The notes below the pieces were generated by a model that worked only from the letters and a program-made list of their open reading frames with translations, did no database searches and was not told the DNA's origin. DNA of 64,000 bases, from contig NZ_QDDJ01000016.1 of NCBI RefSeq assembly GCF_003121625.1, positions 1-64,000 of the forward strand, written 5' to 3'. The stretch is from Ornithinimicrobium cavernae (lineage in GTDB: Bacteria; Actinomycetota; Actinomycetes; Actinomycetales; Dermatophilaceae). Made by a program: the position numbers and the translations under genes. Positions 41,848-50,548 of the stretch are shown in pieces; the stretch's first letter is position 1, and every line of letters begins with the position of its first letter.

Positions 41848-42894
41848 ATGGGCCGTGGCTCGCCGGCGCTGACGACGCTGGGACTGGACCTGCACGAGGA
41901 GGAGCTCTACCGGCTTCTCGTGGACCGGCCGGGACTGACGCTGGCGCAGTGTGGCGAGCTCGTGAGCAAGGAGACGGCCGCGGTCTTCCCCGAGCTCCCC
42001 CGGCGGCTGGTGGCGCGGGGTCTGCTGATCGAGGACGAACCGGGACCGACCTACCGGGCCAGTCCACCCGCTCTGGCGCTGGGTCCACTGGTGGCCGCCC
42101 GGCTGGAGGAGCTTGCCCAGGTCAGGACCGCCGTGGCCACGCTCTCCGACCACTTCCGCGCCTCTCACACCGCGCCACCGGGTTCACCGGTGGAGGTGGT
42201 GCTGGGGCGGGAGGCGGTCGCGCACCGGTTCCTCCAGCTCCAGCTGGCGGCCCGCAGCGAGATCCTCGGCATGATGCCCGTCCTGGGTGACTCGGCGGTG
42301 GTGGCGAGCGACGAGAACACGGCCGAGGCCGACGCCATCCGCCGCGGCGTGCGCTACCACGTCGTGATCCCACGGGACTGGCTCGAGCAGCCGGACGCTG
42401 AGCGACAGACCCGGTGGGCGCTGGAGGCGGGACAGCGGATCACCGTGGTGGAGCGGATCCCGGTCCAGGCCGTCATCGCCGACCGCACCATGGCCATGGT
42501 GCCCCTGTCATCGGGAGCCACCGCGTCCGAGCCGGCCGTGACGATCGTCCACGAGTCGGGGCTGGTGCAGGCGCTGGCCGCGCTCTTCGACCTGGTCGCA
42601 GCCGGTGGGTGGCCACTGGTGGCGGCGGGCCGTGCCCCCGACGACGGGGGAGACGGGTCCGGTGCCGGCCAGCTCGACGAGGTGGACCGCAGGGTCCTCG
42701 CCCTGCTCCAGGCGGGCCAGACCGACACGGGTGTCGCCCGGCACACCGGGACCTCGCTGCGCTCCCTGCAGCGGCGCGTCCACCGGTTGATGACCCTGGC
42801 CGGGGCCACCAGCCGGTTCCAGCTCGGTTGCCATGCCGTCCGTCACGGCTGGCTGCCGCCGGACCCGGACGAGCCGGGGCCACCTCAGGGATAA
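41848..42894 (+). CDS. TrmB-like/LuxR-type transcriptional regulator
   Basis: 348 residues in three parts: an N-terminal winged helix (about 10-70, LHEEELYRLLVDRPGLTLAQ), a middle phospholipase D-like/TrmB-type ligand region (about 110-245), and a C-terminal helix-turn-helix (about 275-325, LDEVDRRVLALLQAGQTDTG and ARHTGTSLRSLQRRVHRLM). This architecture is common in actinobacterial regulators next to secreted protease genes. It lies 13 bp after the SIS gene and 140 bp before the M4 protease gene, which is its most likely target. Inducer unknown. Start codon choice is ATG without a strong ribosome-binding site. Confidence 0.82.
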   Translation: MGRGSPALTTLGLDLHEEELYRLLVDRPGLTLAQCGELVSKETAAVFPELPRRLVARGLLIEDEPGPTYRASPPALALGPLVAARLEELAQVRTAVATLSDHFRASHTAPPGSPVEVVLGREAVAHRFLQLQLAARSEILGMMPVLGDSAVVASDENTAEADAIRRGVRYHVVIPRDWLEQPDAERQTRWALEAGQRITVVERIPVQAVIADRTMAMVPLSSGATASEPAVTIVHESGLVQALAALFDLVAAGGWPLVAAGRAPDDGGDGSGAGQLDEVDRRVLALLQAGQTDTGVARHTGTSLRSLQRRVHRLMTLAGATSRFQLGCHAVRHGWLPPDPDEPGPPQG

Positions 42895-42917
42895 GGCTGA
42901 CGGTGAGATGTGGCGCG

Positions 42918-42941
42918 TTCCCGCCGATGCCACTTCCCGCC
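42918..42941. promoter_or_regulatory. Direct repeat upstream of the M4 protease gene
   Basis: TTCCCGCC occurs at 42918-42925 and again at 42934-42941, a 16-bp phasing. Located between the regulator gene and the protease gene, it could be an operator for the adjacent regulator; this is inference from position. Confidence 0.35.
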
Positions 42942-43034
42942 ACCGGAAGCTCTTGCCCGTCCCGGTGCTGCCTGGTGACATGAGCACACCGCGCTCGCCG
43001 CCCCGAGGCGAGCCGACGTCCCAGGAGGTATCAC

Positions 43035-45716
43035 GTGGTTCACCCACGTCTGCGCATCGCCCTGAGCGCCACCGCCAGCCTCGCCCTGGCTGGCAGCCTG
43101 CTCGCCTCACCGTCGGCCGCCGAGCCCTCGGCGCAGGGAGAGCAGCACCGCAGCCCGATTGCCGAGAAGGTCCTGCACGACCCCGGGACCGCCGCCCCCG
43201 TGATGACCCGCGACATCGACGACACGGTCCGCCGCGGGTCGGCCGCGGGCGTGGCCCGGGAGCACATCGCGGCGCACGCGGAGCTCTACCAGGTCGACAG
43301 CACCGACCTGGTCCCGGTCCCAGGCAGCCGGAGTGCCGGGACCGACGAGGAGTCGGTCAGGTTCCAGCAGACCTACCGGGGCGTGCCGGTCTTCGGGGCG
43401 CAGTACGTCGTCCACACGGCGGGTGACGCGACAGCCCGCACCGTCGAGACGGTGACCGGCAAGGTGTTCTCCGAGCTCGCCGTCGACACCACACCGGTTG
43501 TCGGCGTCGAGGCGGCCCGGGACCGACTCTGGATGGACTCCACCGTCGCCGCGATGGACGATCCCACGATCACCGACCAGGGACTCACTGTGGTCCCCTC
43601 AGGGCGGGGAGTGCTGGCCTGGCAGTTCGAGGTGACCGGGACCGACCGGGCTGGATCGCCGGTGCGTCAGCGGGTGCTGATGGATGCCTCGGTCGGGGCG
43701 GTCCTGCTCTCCTACAACCAGATCCACGCCGCCGACGCGGAGGGCACGGGTGTCACGTTCGACGGTGAGGAGGTCAGTCTGTCCGTCACCGCCACGGAGG
43801 ACAGCCGCTTCGAGCTGCGCGACCGGGGCCGGGCCATGTACGCCCGGACCGGTGGTGAGATCCACACGCTCGACGCGCTGGGGCGTCCCTACCAGGACTA
43901 CGCCAACGCCCTGCCCGAGGACACGCCGATCTTCAGCTCCGACACAGCGCGGTTCGACGGCACCGCGACCAGCCTGGGAGCGGTCGACGCCCATGTCAAC
44001 GCCGGCAAGGTCTATGAGTTCTTCCTGCACGAGCTCGGGCGCGACGGCGTCGACGGCGAGGGTGGCACGATGCTCTCGGTCGTCAACGTGACCTCCAACG
44101 GCAACGAGTACGCCAACGCCTTCTGGGACGGCACCAAGATGGTCTACGGGAGCTCCGACGGTGTCCCGTTCTCCAAGGCCCTGGACGTGGTGGGCCACGA
44201 GATGAGCCACGCCATCACCGAACACAGCGCGAACCTGCTCTACATCAACCAGAGCGGGGCGCTCAACGAGGCGATCAGTGACTACTTCGGCAACGCCATG
44301 GAGGTCGACGACCTCGGTATGGCGATGACGCACCCCCAGGCCGGGCTCCTCGGTGAGGACCTGTGCGCGGTCGGCACTGTGCCCGAGGAGTGCGCCATCC
44401 GGGACCTGAACGACGGGCGCCGCGCTGACGAGGACTACCGGCTGCTGTCGCTCGGCCACGACAACGGGGGTGTCCACCTCAATTCCACGATCGCCTCCGG
44501 TGCCCTGTGGGACCTCCGCGAGACCCTCGACCCGGCGGTCGCGGACCGGCTCGTCTACACCGCCCTGACCGAGTACCTCACGCCACTGTCCGACTTCACC
44601 GACATGCGCGTGGCGGTCGAGCTGGCAGCCCGCGCAGAGAAGCTCTCCGAGGCCGACCGGGAGGCCGTTGCCGCCGCCTTCGACGCCCACGGCATCTATG
44701 CCGGCTGGGAGACCGCCTACCCAGAGGACGCCGACCTGCTCCTGGGCAACACGGTCTCGGCCTACGAGGGCTACGCAGGGCACGCCGATGTTGCCGCCGT
44801 CACGAGCGGCGACCGATGGGCCACCTCGACCCTCGACATCGCTGGGTTCTTTGCTGGCACACCGAGCTACTCGCTGGTCGTCGGCACCTTTGCCCCCGGG
44901 GAGCTGCGGACCATCAACAGCGAGGGTGCCTGGGACATCGAACCCGCCATCTCCGGTGCAGAGCTGCTCTGGACGCGGGTCTCGGGGGAGGAGATGCAGG
45001 TCGTCGCCCAGAGGGGCAACGGTCTGGGTGGCACCCGAGTCGTCTCCACCAACCCCGGTGAGAGCTACGCCCCCAGCGTCGACGGCACCACGGCCGCGTG
45101 GTTGACCAGGCTCGACGGAGACACCGACGTCTGGGTCCGGCAGGGTGGGGGCGCCCCGGTCAACGTGACGCCGGAGGCAGGCACGCAGGCCGGCCAGGTG
45201 GTCGTCGACGGCAGTGTGGTGGCGTGGCTCGACGGCTCCCGCGTCACCCGTCTGGACCTCGCCTCGGGCGAGCGTTCGACGGTGCGCAGCGGCGCCAACA
45301 TCTTCTCCGGGACCGACTCCCTGGCGGTCACCGACGACGGGCTGTTCTGGAGGTCGAGCGGGTTCTTCGGCGACTCGATCTACTACACGTCGCACGGTAT
45401 GGAGGTCCCGGCGAAGCTGTCGCTCGGCCGCGTCTACAGCGGGCAGTTCGCGGTGAACGACGACCACTTCGCCTTCAACACGACCACGGTCTGGGGCAGC
45501 TGGGGCTACCCCTCGGGCGAGTCCGACATGCACAAGCTCCGGATCGCTCCCGCCGGGGACGTGATCGCCGGGCAGGCGACGTTCGAGCGCTACTCCTGCG
45601 GCTTCGGGGCGCAGCTGTCCCCGTCCTTCGGAGACGGTGAGCGGTTGGTGTACCTGAGCACCTCGCAGGCGCGCACCGACCTGGTCACCCGCAGCGGGCC
45701 CGCCGGGTCCTGCTGA
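43035..45716 (+). CDS. Secreted M4 (thermolysin-type) metalloprotease
   Basis: 893 residues. Signal peptide (cleavage near residue 29), an FTP/PepSY propeptide (about 50-230), then the M4 catalytic domain: VVGHEMSHAITEH with zinc ligands His388 and His392 and catalytic Glu389, GALNEAISDYFG with the third ligand Glu412, and the proton-donor histidine at His481 in GVHLNST. From about 575 to the end is a beta-propeller-like region with repeated WLDGSRVTRLDLASGE-type blades, an unusual C-terminal addition. GTG start with AGGAGGT at 43023-43029. Followed by a strong terminator. Confidence 0.93.
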   Translation: MVHPRLRIALSATASLALAGSLLASPSAAEPSAQGEQHRSPIAEKVLHDPGTAAPVMTRDIDDTVRRGSAAGVAREHIAAHAELYQVDSTDLVPVPGSRSAGTDEESVRFQQTYRGVPVFGAQYVVHTAGDATARTVETVTGKVFSELAVDTTPVVGVEAARDRLWMDSTVAAMDDPTITDQGLTVVPSGRGVLAWQFEVTGTDRAGSPVRQRVLMDASVGAVLLSYNQIHAADAEGTGVTFDGEEVSLSVTATEDSRFELRDRGRAMYARTGGEIHTLDALGRPYQDYANALPEDTPIFSSDTARFDGTATSLGAVDAHVNAGKVYEFFLHELGRDGVDGEGGTMLSVVNVTSNGNEYANAFWDGTKMVYGSSDGVPFSKALDVVGHEMSHAITEHSANLLYINQSGALNEAISDYFGNAMEVDDLGMAMTHPQAGLLGEDLCAVGTVPEECAIRDLNDGRRADEDYRLLSLGHDNGGVHLNSTIASGALWDLRETLDPAVADRLVYTALTEYLTPLSDFTDMRVAVELAARAEKLSEADREAVAAAFDAHGIYAGWETAYPEDADLLLGNTVSAYEGYAGHADVAAVTSGDRWATSTLDIAGFFAGTPSYSLVVGTFAPGELRTINSEGAWDIEPAISGAELLWTRVSGEEMQVVAQRGNGLGGTRVVSTNPGESYAPSVDGTTAAWLTRLDGDTDVWVRQGGGAPVNVTPEAGTQAGQVVVDGSVVAWLDGSRVTRLDLASGERSTVRSGANIFSGTDSLAVTDDGLFWRSSGFFGDSIYYTSHGMEVPAKLSLGRVYSGQFAVNDDHFAFNTTTVWGSWGYPSGESDMHKLRIAPAGDVIAGQATFERYSCGFGAQLSPSFGDGERLVYLSTSQARTDLVTRSGPAGSC

Positions 45717-45729
45717 GCCCGCACGCCAC

Positions 45730-45770
45730 AGCGGTGCCGTCGTCGTCAGCCGGACGCCGACGGCACCGCT
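45730..45770. terminator. Strong hairpin between convergent M4 protease and amidohydrolase genes
   Basis: A perfect 13-bp stem: AGCGGTGCCGTCG (45730-45742) with CGACGGCACCGCT (45758-45770), loop 15 bases. Confidence 0.8.
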
Positions 45771-45798
45771 GCGTCGCGAGCTCCCGGCCCGTCCGGGA

Positions 45799-46731
45799 TC
45801 AGGGGGTGAGGGGCTCCGGAGAGTCCAGACGCATCAGTCGGGCACCGTTGTGCCACAGGACGTCACGGAGCCAGTCGTCGCCCAGGTCCCACCTGGCCAG
45901 GGCCTGCAGCTGGTGTGCGTAGGGGTAGGGGATGTTCGGGAAGTCCGCACCGAGCACGACTCTGTCCTGCAGGTCCCGCAGCCGCGGCAGGTAGTCGGCC
46001 GGAAGCGGTGAGCGGGCCTCCACGTAGTCCGTCCCGGCCATCGTCGTGTCGAGGTGCACCCCGGCATACTGCTCGGCCAGGTCGGCGAACTCGTGGTGCT
46101 CCGGCATCCCCAGGTGGGCGATGACCAGGACCAGCCGGGGGAAGCGGCGCAGCAGCGCCGCCACCGGCTCAGGGCCGGTGTGCCGCCCGGGGTGCGGGCC
46201 GGAGCCCGCGTGCAGGACGACCGGCACCTGCGCGTCCTGCACGGCCGACCAGGCCGGGTCGAGCAGGGGGTCGGTCGGCGCGAACCCGCCGACCGTGACG
46301 TGCGTCTTGAACAGTCGGGCGCCGCGCTCCAGCGCCTCCAGCACGTAGCTGGCCGCCCCGGGCTCGGGGAAGAACGTGGCCGAGTGGACGGCCTCCGGGA
46401 CCCGCGCCGCGAAGTCGGTGCACCAGTCGTTGAGCCAGGCCGCCATGCCGGGCCGGTGGGCGTAGGTGAGCGAGGGGATGGCGCGCAGCCCCAGCTCCCG
46501 GACCCGGTCCAGCCGCTCCGCCTCGGGAAGCCGGTAGTGGATCGGCCAGTCGCCCGCCGCCGACCAGCCGTGGGCGTCGAAGTGTGCCCAGACCTTGGTG
46601 AGCACCCGCTCGGGCAGGAAGTGCACATGGATGTCGGCGAGCCCGGGCAGGCCCAGGGAGGTCACCCAGGCGGCGACCTCGGCGTCGGTGCCGGGCCCGG
46701 CACCCGGATCGGTCATGTGGTCGATCGGCAC
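45799..46731 (-). CDS. Amidohydrolase family metal-dependent hydrolase
   Basis: 310 residues, TIM barrel of the amidohydrolase-2 (ACMSD-like) type. The metal motif HxH is LADIHVHFLP (His35, His37); later ligands are in LHAGSGPHPGRH and LVIAHLGMPEHHEF, and the terminal aspartate in VLGADFPNIPY. Members are decarboxylases or hydrolases of aromatic and cyclic acids. It diverges from kynA-kynU across 107 bp, so a role near tryptophan catabolism is possible but unproven. The GTG at 46731 is preferred (CATACT seven bases upstream); an internal ATG and longer starts exist. Confidence 0.82.
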   Translation of the reverse strand: MPIDHMTDPGAGPGTDAEVAAWVTSLGLPGLADIHVHFLPERVLTKVWAHFDAHGWSAAGDWPIHYRLPEAERLDRVRELGLRAIPSLTYAHRPGMAAWLNDWCTDFAARVPEAVHSATFFPEPGAASYVLEALERGARLFKTHVTVGGFAPTDPLLDPAWSAVQDAQVPVVLHAGSGPHPGRHTGPEPVAALLRRFPRLVLVIAHLGMPEHHEFADLAEQYAGVHLDTTMAGTDYVEARSPLPADYLPRLRDLQDRVVLGADFPNIPYPYAHQLQALARWDLGDDWLRDVLWHNGARLMRLDSPEPLTP

Positions 46732-46806
46732 AGCCCCGAGTATGCCGTGGGGCCGGGTCGGTGAGTCGGACCGGGCCGGACCGCGGATCCGGGGCACCGG
46801 GGGAGA

Positions 46807-46812
46807 TACCGT
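46807..46812 (+). promoter_or_regulatory. -10 box of kynA-kynU
   Basis: TACCGT; predicted start near 46819, leaving a leader of about 20 bases that carries AAGGAGGT (46827-46834). Confidence 0.45.
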
Positions 46813-46838
46813 GTCCCCACGCCCACAAGGAGGTCCGC

Positions 46839-47756
46839 GTGCCCGACGAGGCCGTTCCCGCGCCCGACCAGCCGGCACCCCGGCATACCGCCCAGCGCCC
46901 GCTCGAGGAGGGGATCGAGCGGGACTTTGCCCGCAACCTGTCCTACGGGGAGTACCTCGACCTGGGACGGGTCCTGTCGGCCCAGCACCCCCGCTCGGTG
47001 CCCACCCGGCACGACGAGCTCCTCTTCATCATCCAGCACCAGACCTCCGAGCTCTGGCTCAAGCTGATGCTGCACGAGCTGCGCTCGGCCCGCGACCTGA
47101 TCCGGGCCGACCAGCCGCGGCCGGCGCTCAAGCGGCTCGCCCGGGTCAAGCACATCCAGACGGTGCTCACCGAGCAGTGGACGGTCCTGGCCACGCTGAC
47201 GCCCAGCGAGTACGCAGAGTTCCGCTCGTTCCTGGCGACCGGGTCGGGGTTCCAGTCCTGGCAGTACCGCTCCGTGGAGTTCCTGCTCGGCAACAAGAAC
47301 GCCGAGATGCTGCGCGTCTTCGAGCACGACCCCGCGGTGCACGCCGAGCTGTCCACGTTGCTGCGCGAGCCCAGCCTGTATGACGAGGTGCTGGCCTGGC
47401 TGGCCCGCCAGGGCTATGCGGTGCCCGGCGAGCTGCTCGACCGTGACTGGTCGCGCCCGCACGAGGAGAACGAGGGGCTCGTCGAGCTCTTCGGGCAGAT
47501 CTATGCCGCCCCGCAGGACCACTGGGGCGTCTACGAGATGTGCGAGGAGCTGGTGGACGTCGAGGACAACTTCCAGTTCTGGCGGTTCCGGCACCTCAAG
47601 ACGGTGGAGCGGATCATCGGGTCCAAGCGGGGGACCGGGGGTTCCTCGGGTGTGCCGTTCCTGCGGCGGGCACTGGAGCTGACGTTCTTCCCCGAGCTGT
47701 ATGCCGTGCGGTCCCGGATCCAGGACGTCGAGCCGGAGGGCTACCACCATGACTGA
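46839..47756 (+). CDS. kynA: Tryptophan 2,3-dioxygenase
   Basis: 305 residues. Haem enzyme opening the indole ring of tryptophan to N-formylkynurenine. Typical segments: LSYGEYLDLGRVLSAQHP, HDELLFIIQHQTSELWLKLM (the distal histidine region), and LTEQWTVLATLTPSEYAEFR, SGFQSWQYRSVEFLLGNK, and FQFWRFRHLKTVERIIGSKRG with the proximal haem histidine. GTG start with a strong AAGGAGGT. Stop lies 8 bp inside kynU. No kynurenine formamidase gene lies beside it. Confidence 0.96.
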   Translation: MPDEAVPAPDQPAPRHTAQRPLEEGIERDFARNLSYGEYLDLGRVLSAQHPRSVPTRHDELLFIIQHQTSELWLKLMLHELRSARDLIRADQPRPALKRLARVKHIQTVLTEQWTVLATLTPSEYAEFRSFLATGSGFQSWQYRSVEFLLGNKNAEMLRVFEHDPAVHAELSTLLREPSLYDEVLAWLARQGYAVPGELLDRDWSRPHEENEGLVELFGQIYAAPQDHWGVYEMCEELVDVEDNFQFWRFRHLKTVERIIGSKRGTGGSSGVPFLRRALELTFFPELYAVRSRIQDVEPEGYHHD

Positions 47757-48984
47757 GCAGCTCACCGACTGGGAGGCCGTGGCCGCCGAGCTGGACGCGG
47801 CGGATCCGCTCGCGGGCTTCGTGGACCGGTTCGAACCGGCCGAGGGCCTCCTCGCCTACTTCGACGGCAACTCCCTGGGTCGGCCGGTGCGCGGCACCGC
47901 GCAGGAGATGGCGCGCTTCGTCGAGCAGGACTGGGGCACCAGTCTGATCCGGGGCTGGGACGAGGCGTGGCTGCGGTGGCCGCAGGAGACCGGCGACCTG
48001 GTGGCCTCCGCGGCGCTCGGCGCCGCGCCCGGCCAGACGGTCGTCGCCGACTCGACCACCGTCATGCTCTACAAGGTGCTCCGCGGGCTGGCCGACGCGC
48101 AGGTGGCCGCGGAGCCGGCCCGCACCCAGATCGTGCTGGACACCGACAACTTCCCGACCGACCGGTATGTCGCCGAGGGCGTGGCGGCCGAACGCGGGAT
48201 GGAGCTGGTCTGGATCGATGCGGACCCGGCCTCCGGAGTGACGAGCGACCAGGTGGCCGAGGTGCTGGGGGAACGCACAGCCGTCGTGCTCCTGAGCCAC
48301 GTCGCCTACCGGTCCGGCTACCTGGCGGACGCGCCCACGATCACCGACCTCGTCCACCGCGCCGGCGGGCTGGTGCTGTGGGACCTGTGCCACTCGGCCG
48401 GCTCGGTGCCGCTGGCCCTGGACGACTGGGGAGTCGACGCCGCCGTCGGCTGCACCTACAAGTACCTCAACGGTGGGCCCGGGGCGCCGGCCTTCGCCTA
48501 CCTCGCCGCCCGGCACCAGGACGCCGTGCGGCAGCCGATCCAGGGGTGGATGGGCAGGCGCGACCCCTTCCTCATGGAGGCGGGCTACCAGCCCGCCGAG
48601 GGCATCCGGGCACTGGTCAGCGGCACCCCGCCGGTGGTCGGCATGGTCCCGCTCCGGCTCGCCCTGGAGCAGCTGCGACAGGCCGGGATCGAGGCGGTCC
48701 GCGCCAAGTCCCTCGCGCTGACCGACCTGGCCTGGCGCATCGTCGAGTCCTGGCCCGAGGACCTCGGCGTGAGCATCGCCTCCCCACGGGAGCACGACCG
48801 GCGCGGTGGCCACCTGACCATCCGCCGCCACGACTTCGCAGACGTCAACGCCCGGCTCTGGGAGCAGGGCGTCATCCCCGACTTCCGGTCCCCGGACGGT
48901 CTGCGGCTCGGGCTGTCACCCCTGTCGACCAGTTTCCGCGAGGTGGTGACCGGGCTGCAGGCCATCCGGGCGATGCTGGGTTGA
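47749..48984 (+). CDS. kynU: Kynureninase
   Basis: 411 residues. PLP enzyme cleaving kynurenine to anthranilate and alanine. Seen: YFDGNSLGRPVRGTAQEM at the N-terminus, VADSTTVMLYKVLR, DTDNFPTDRYVAEGV, VLWDLCHSAGSVPLAL, and the PLP lysine Lys238 in CTYKYLNGGPGAPAF. The start overlaps the end of kynA by 8 bp. With KynA it provides the anthranilate branch; the intermediate formamidase step must be encoded elsewhere or done by another hydrolase. Confidence 0.96.
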   Translation: MTEQLTDWEAVAAELDAADPLAGFVDRFEPAEGLLAYFDGNSLGRPVRGTAQEMARFVEQDWGTSLIRGWDEAWLRWPQETGDLVASAALGAAPGQTVVADSTTVMLYKVLRGLADAQVAAEPARTQIVLDTDNFPTDRYVAEGVAAERGMELVWIDADPASGVTSDQVAEVLGERTAVVLLSHVAYRSGYLADAPTITDLVHRAGGLVLWDLCHSAGSVPLALDDWGVDAAVGCTYKYLNGGPGAPAFAYLAARHQDAVRQPIQGWMGRRDPFLMEAGYQPAEGIRALVSGTPPVVGMVPLRLALEQLRQAGIEAVRAKSLALTDLAWRIVESWPEDLGVSIASPREHDRRGGHLTIRRHDFADVNARLWEQGVIPDFRSPDGLRLGLSPLSTSFREVVTGLQAIRAMLG

Positions 48985-49014
48985 GGCGCGTGCCGCCGCG
49001 CCAGCCGCGGTCCG

Positions 49015-49020
49015 TAGTCT
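49015..49020 (+). promoter_or_regulatory. Leaderless -10 box of mtr
   Basis: TAGTCT, six bases before the GTG at 49027. Confidence 0.6.
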
Positions 49021-49026
49021 GTCCGC

Positions 49027-50415
49027 GTGGCTGACTACGACCTCATCATCATCGGCACCGGCTCGGGCAACTCCCTGGTCACCCAGGACTTCGCGGACAA
49101 GAAGGTCGCGGTGGTGGAACGCGGCATCTTCGGTGGCACCTGCCTGAATGTCGGCTGCATCCCGACCAAGATGTTCGTCTACGCGGCGGAGGTCGCGACC
49201 ACGATCCGGGAGGCCCACCGCTTCGGGGTGGACGCCACGCTCGACGGGGTGCGCTGGGCCGACATCCGGGACCGCGTCTTCGGTCGGATCGACCCGATCT
49301 CCGAGGGAGGCCGCGACTACCGCGTCCACGGCCCGAACACCGAGGCCTACCTGGGCCACGCCACCTTCGTGGGCGAACGGGAGCTCGAGGTCGAGATCAC
49401 CCAGCCGGGGGGACGGCACACGGTCGGGGAGCGGCACCGGATCACCGGGGACCAGATCGTCATCGCCACCGGCAGCCGGGCCACCCTGCCCCGGGCCATC
49501 GCGGACTCCGGGGTGCCCGTCGAGACCTCCGACACCGTGATGCGCCTGGAGGAGCTGCCGGCCTCCATGGCGATCATCGGCGGTGGGGTCATCGGCGCCG
49601 AGTTCGCGCACGTCTTCTCTGCCCTGGGGGTGGATGTGACGCAGGTGCAGCGCAGCGAGCGGCTACTGCACCACCGGCTGGACCCGGAGATCAGCGAGCT
49701 GTTCACCGAGCAGGCCAGGCAGCACTGGGACCTGCGGCTCAACACGGAGGTGACCGGGGCGACCCGGACCGACACCGGGGTGCGGCTCCAGCTCAGCCAC
49801 GGCGACCCGCTCGACGTCGACGTGCTCCTCGTCGCGACCGGACGGGTGCCCAACAGCGACGGCATGGGACTGGACGTGGCCGGCGTGGACGTGCGTCCCG
49901 ACGGCCGCGTGGTCGTCGACGAGCACGGCCGGACCACCACTCCCGGGGTCTGGGCCCTCGGTGATGTGAGCGCCCCGGTGCAGCTCAAGCACCTGGCCAA
50001 CCACGAGGCACGGGTGGTCGCCCACAACCTGGTGCACCCGGAGGACCTGCGGACGTTCCACCACGACACCGTGCCGGCAGCGGTCTTCAGCCACCCGCAG
50101 GTGGCCACCGTCGGCCTGACCGAGCAGGACGCCCGCGCGGCGGGCTACGACGTCACCGTCAAGGTCCAGCGCTACGGCGACACGGCCTACGGCTGGGCGA
50201 TGGAGGACACGACGGGCGTGGCCAAGCTCATCGGGGACGCGTCCACCGGTCTGATCCTGGGCGCCCACTTCATGGGACCGCACGCCTCCACGCTGATCCA
50301 GACCGTCATCCACGCGATGACCTTCAAGCAGTCGGCGCACGAGGTGGCCAGGGACCAGTTCTGGATCCACCCTGCCCTGGCCGAGGTCGTGGAGAACGCG
50401 CTCCTGGGGCTGTGA
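49027..50415 (+). CDS. mtr: Mycothione reductase
   Basis: 462 residues. NADPH-dependent flavoprotein that reduces oxidised mycothiol (mycothione) in the cytoplasm. FAD-binding [11 protein letters not shown] at 7-17, redox-active disulfide GGTCLNVGC with Cys39 and Cys44, NADPH-binding [14 protein letters not shown], and the C-terminal catalytic [15 protein letters not shown]. The GTGSGN glycine motif and [11 protein letters not shown] segment are as in mycobacterial Mtr. Confirms that the organism uses mycothiol. Single gene with a leaderless promoter. Confidence 0.95.
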   Translation: MADYDLIIIGTGSGNSLVTQDFADKKVAVVERGIFGGTCLNVGCIPTKMFVYAAEVATTIREAHRFGVDATLDGVRWADIRDRVFGRIDPISEGGRDYRVHGPNTEAYLGHATFVGERELEVEITQPGGRHTVGERHRITGDQIVIATGSRATLPRAIADSGVPVETSDTVMRLEELPASMAIIGGGVIGAEFAHVFSALGVDVTQVQRSERLLHHRLDPEISELFTEQARQHWDLRLNTEVTGATRTDTGVRLQLSHGDPLDVDVLLVATGRVPNSDGMGLDVAGVDVRPDGRVVVDEHGRTTTPGVWALGDVSAPVQLKHLANHEARVVAHNLVHPEDLRTFHHDTVPAAVFSHPQVATVGLTEQDARAAGYDVTVKVQRYGDTAYGWAMEDTTGVAKLIGDASTGLILGAHFMGPHASTLIQTVIHAMTFKQSAHEVARDQFWIHPALAEVVENALLGL

Positions 50416-50450
50416 CCACTGGGCTGGCCGGTTCCCCGGCACGGAGACCG

Positions 50451-50522
50451 TAGGATGGTCTGACCTGGGACCGGACCCGATGACCGGTCCCGCAGACCAG
50501 CCCCGCGGCATACCCGCTGCGG
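50451..50522 (+). promoter_or_regulatory. Promoter and two-hairpin leader of ahcY
   Basis: TAGGAT (50451-50456) is a -10 box with a predicted start near 50463. The leader then forms GGGACCGG/CCGGTCCC (50467-50474 with 50484-50491, 8 bp perfect) and a second 7-bp stem (50503-50509 with 50516-50522, one G-T pair), before the ribosome-binding site near 50533. The known SAH riboswitch core is not recognisable by eye. Regulatory role inferred only from the structure. Confidence 0.5.
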
Positions 50523-50548
50523 ACACGCGATCGAGGGAGCCCCAGACG

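Noticed and set aside
50416-50548. SAH riboswitch before ahcY
   Set aside because: The hairpins are real but I could not match the conserved core of the SAH riboswitch.
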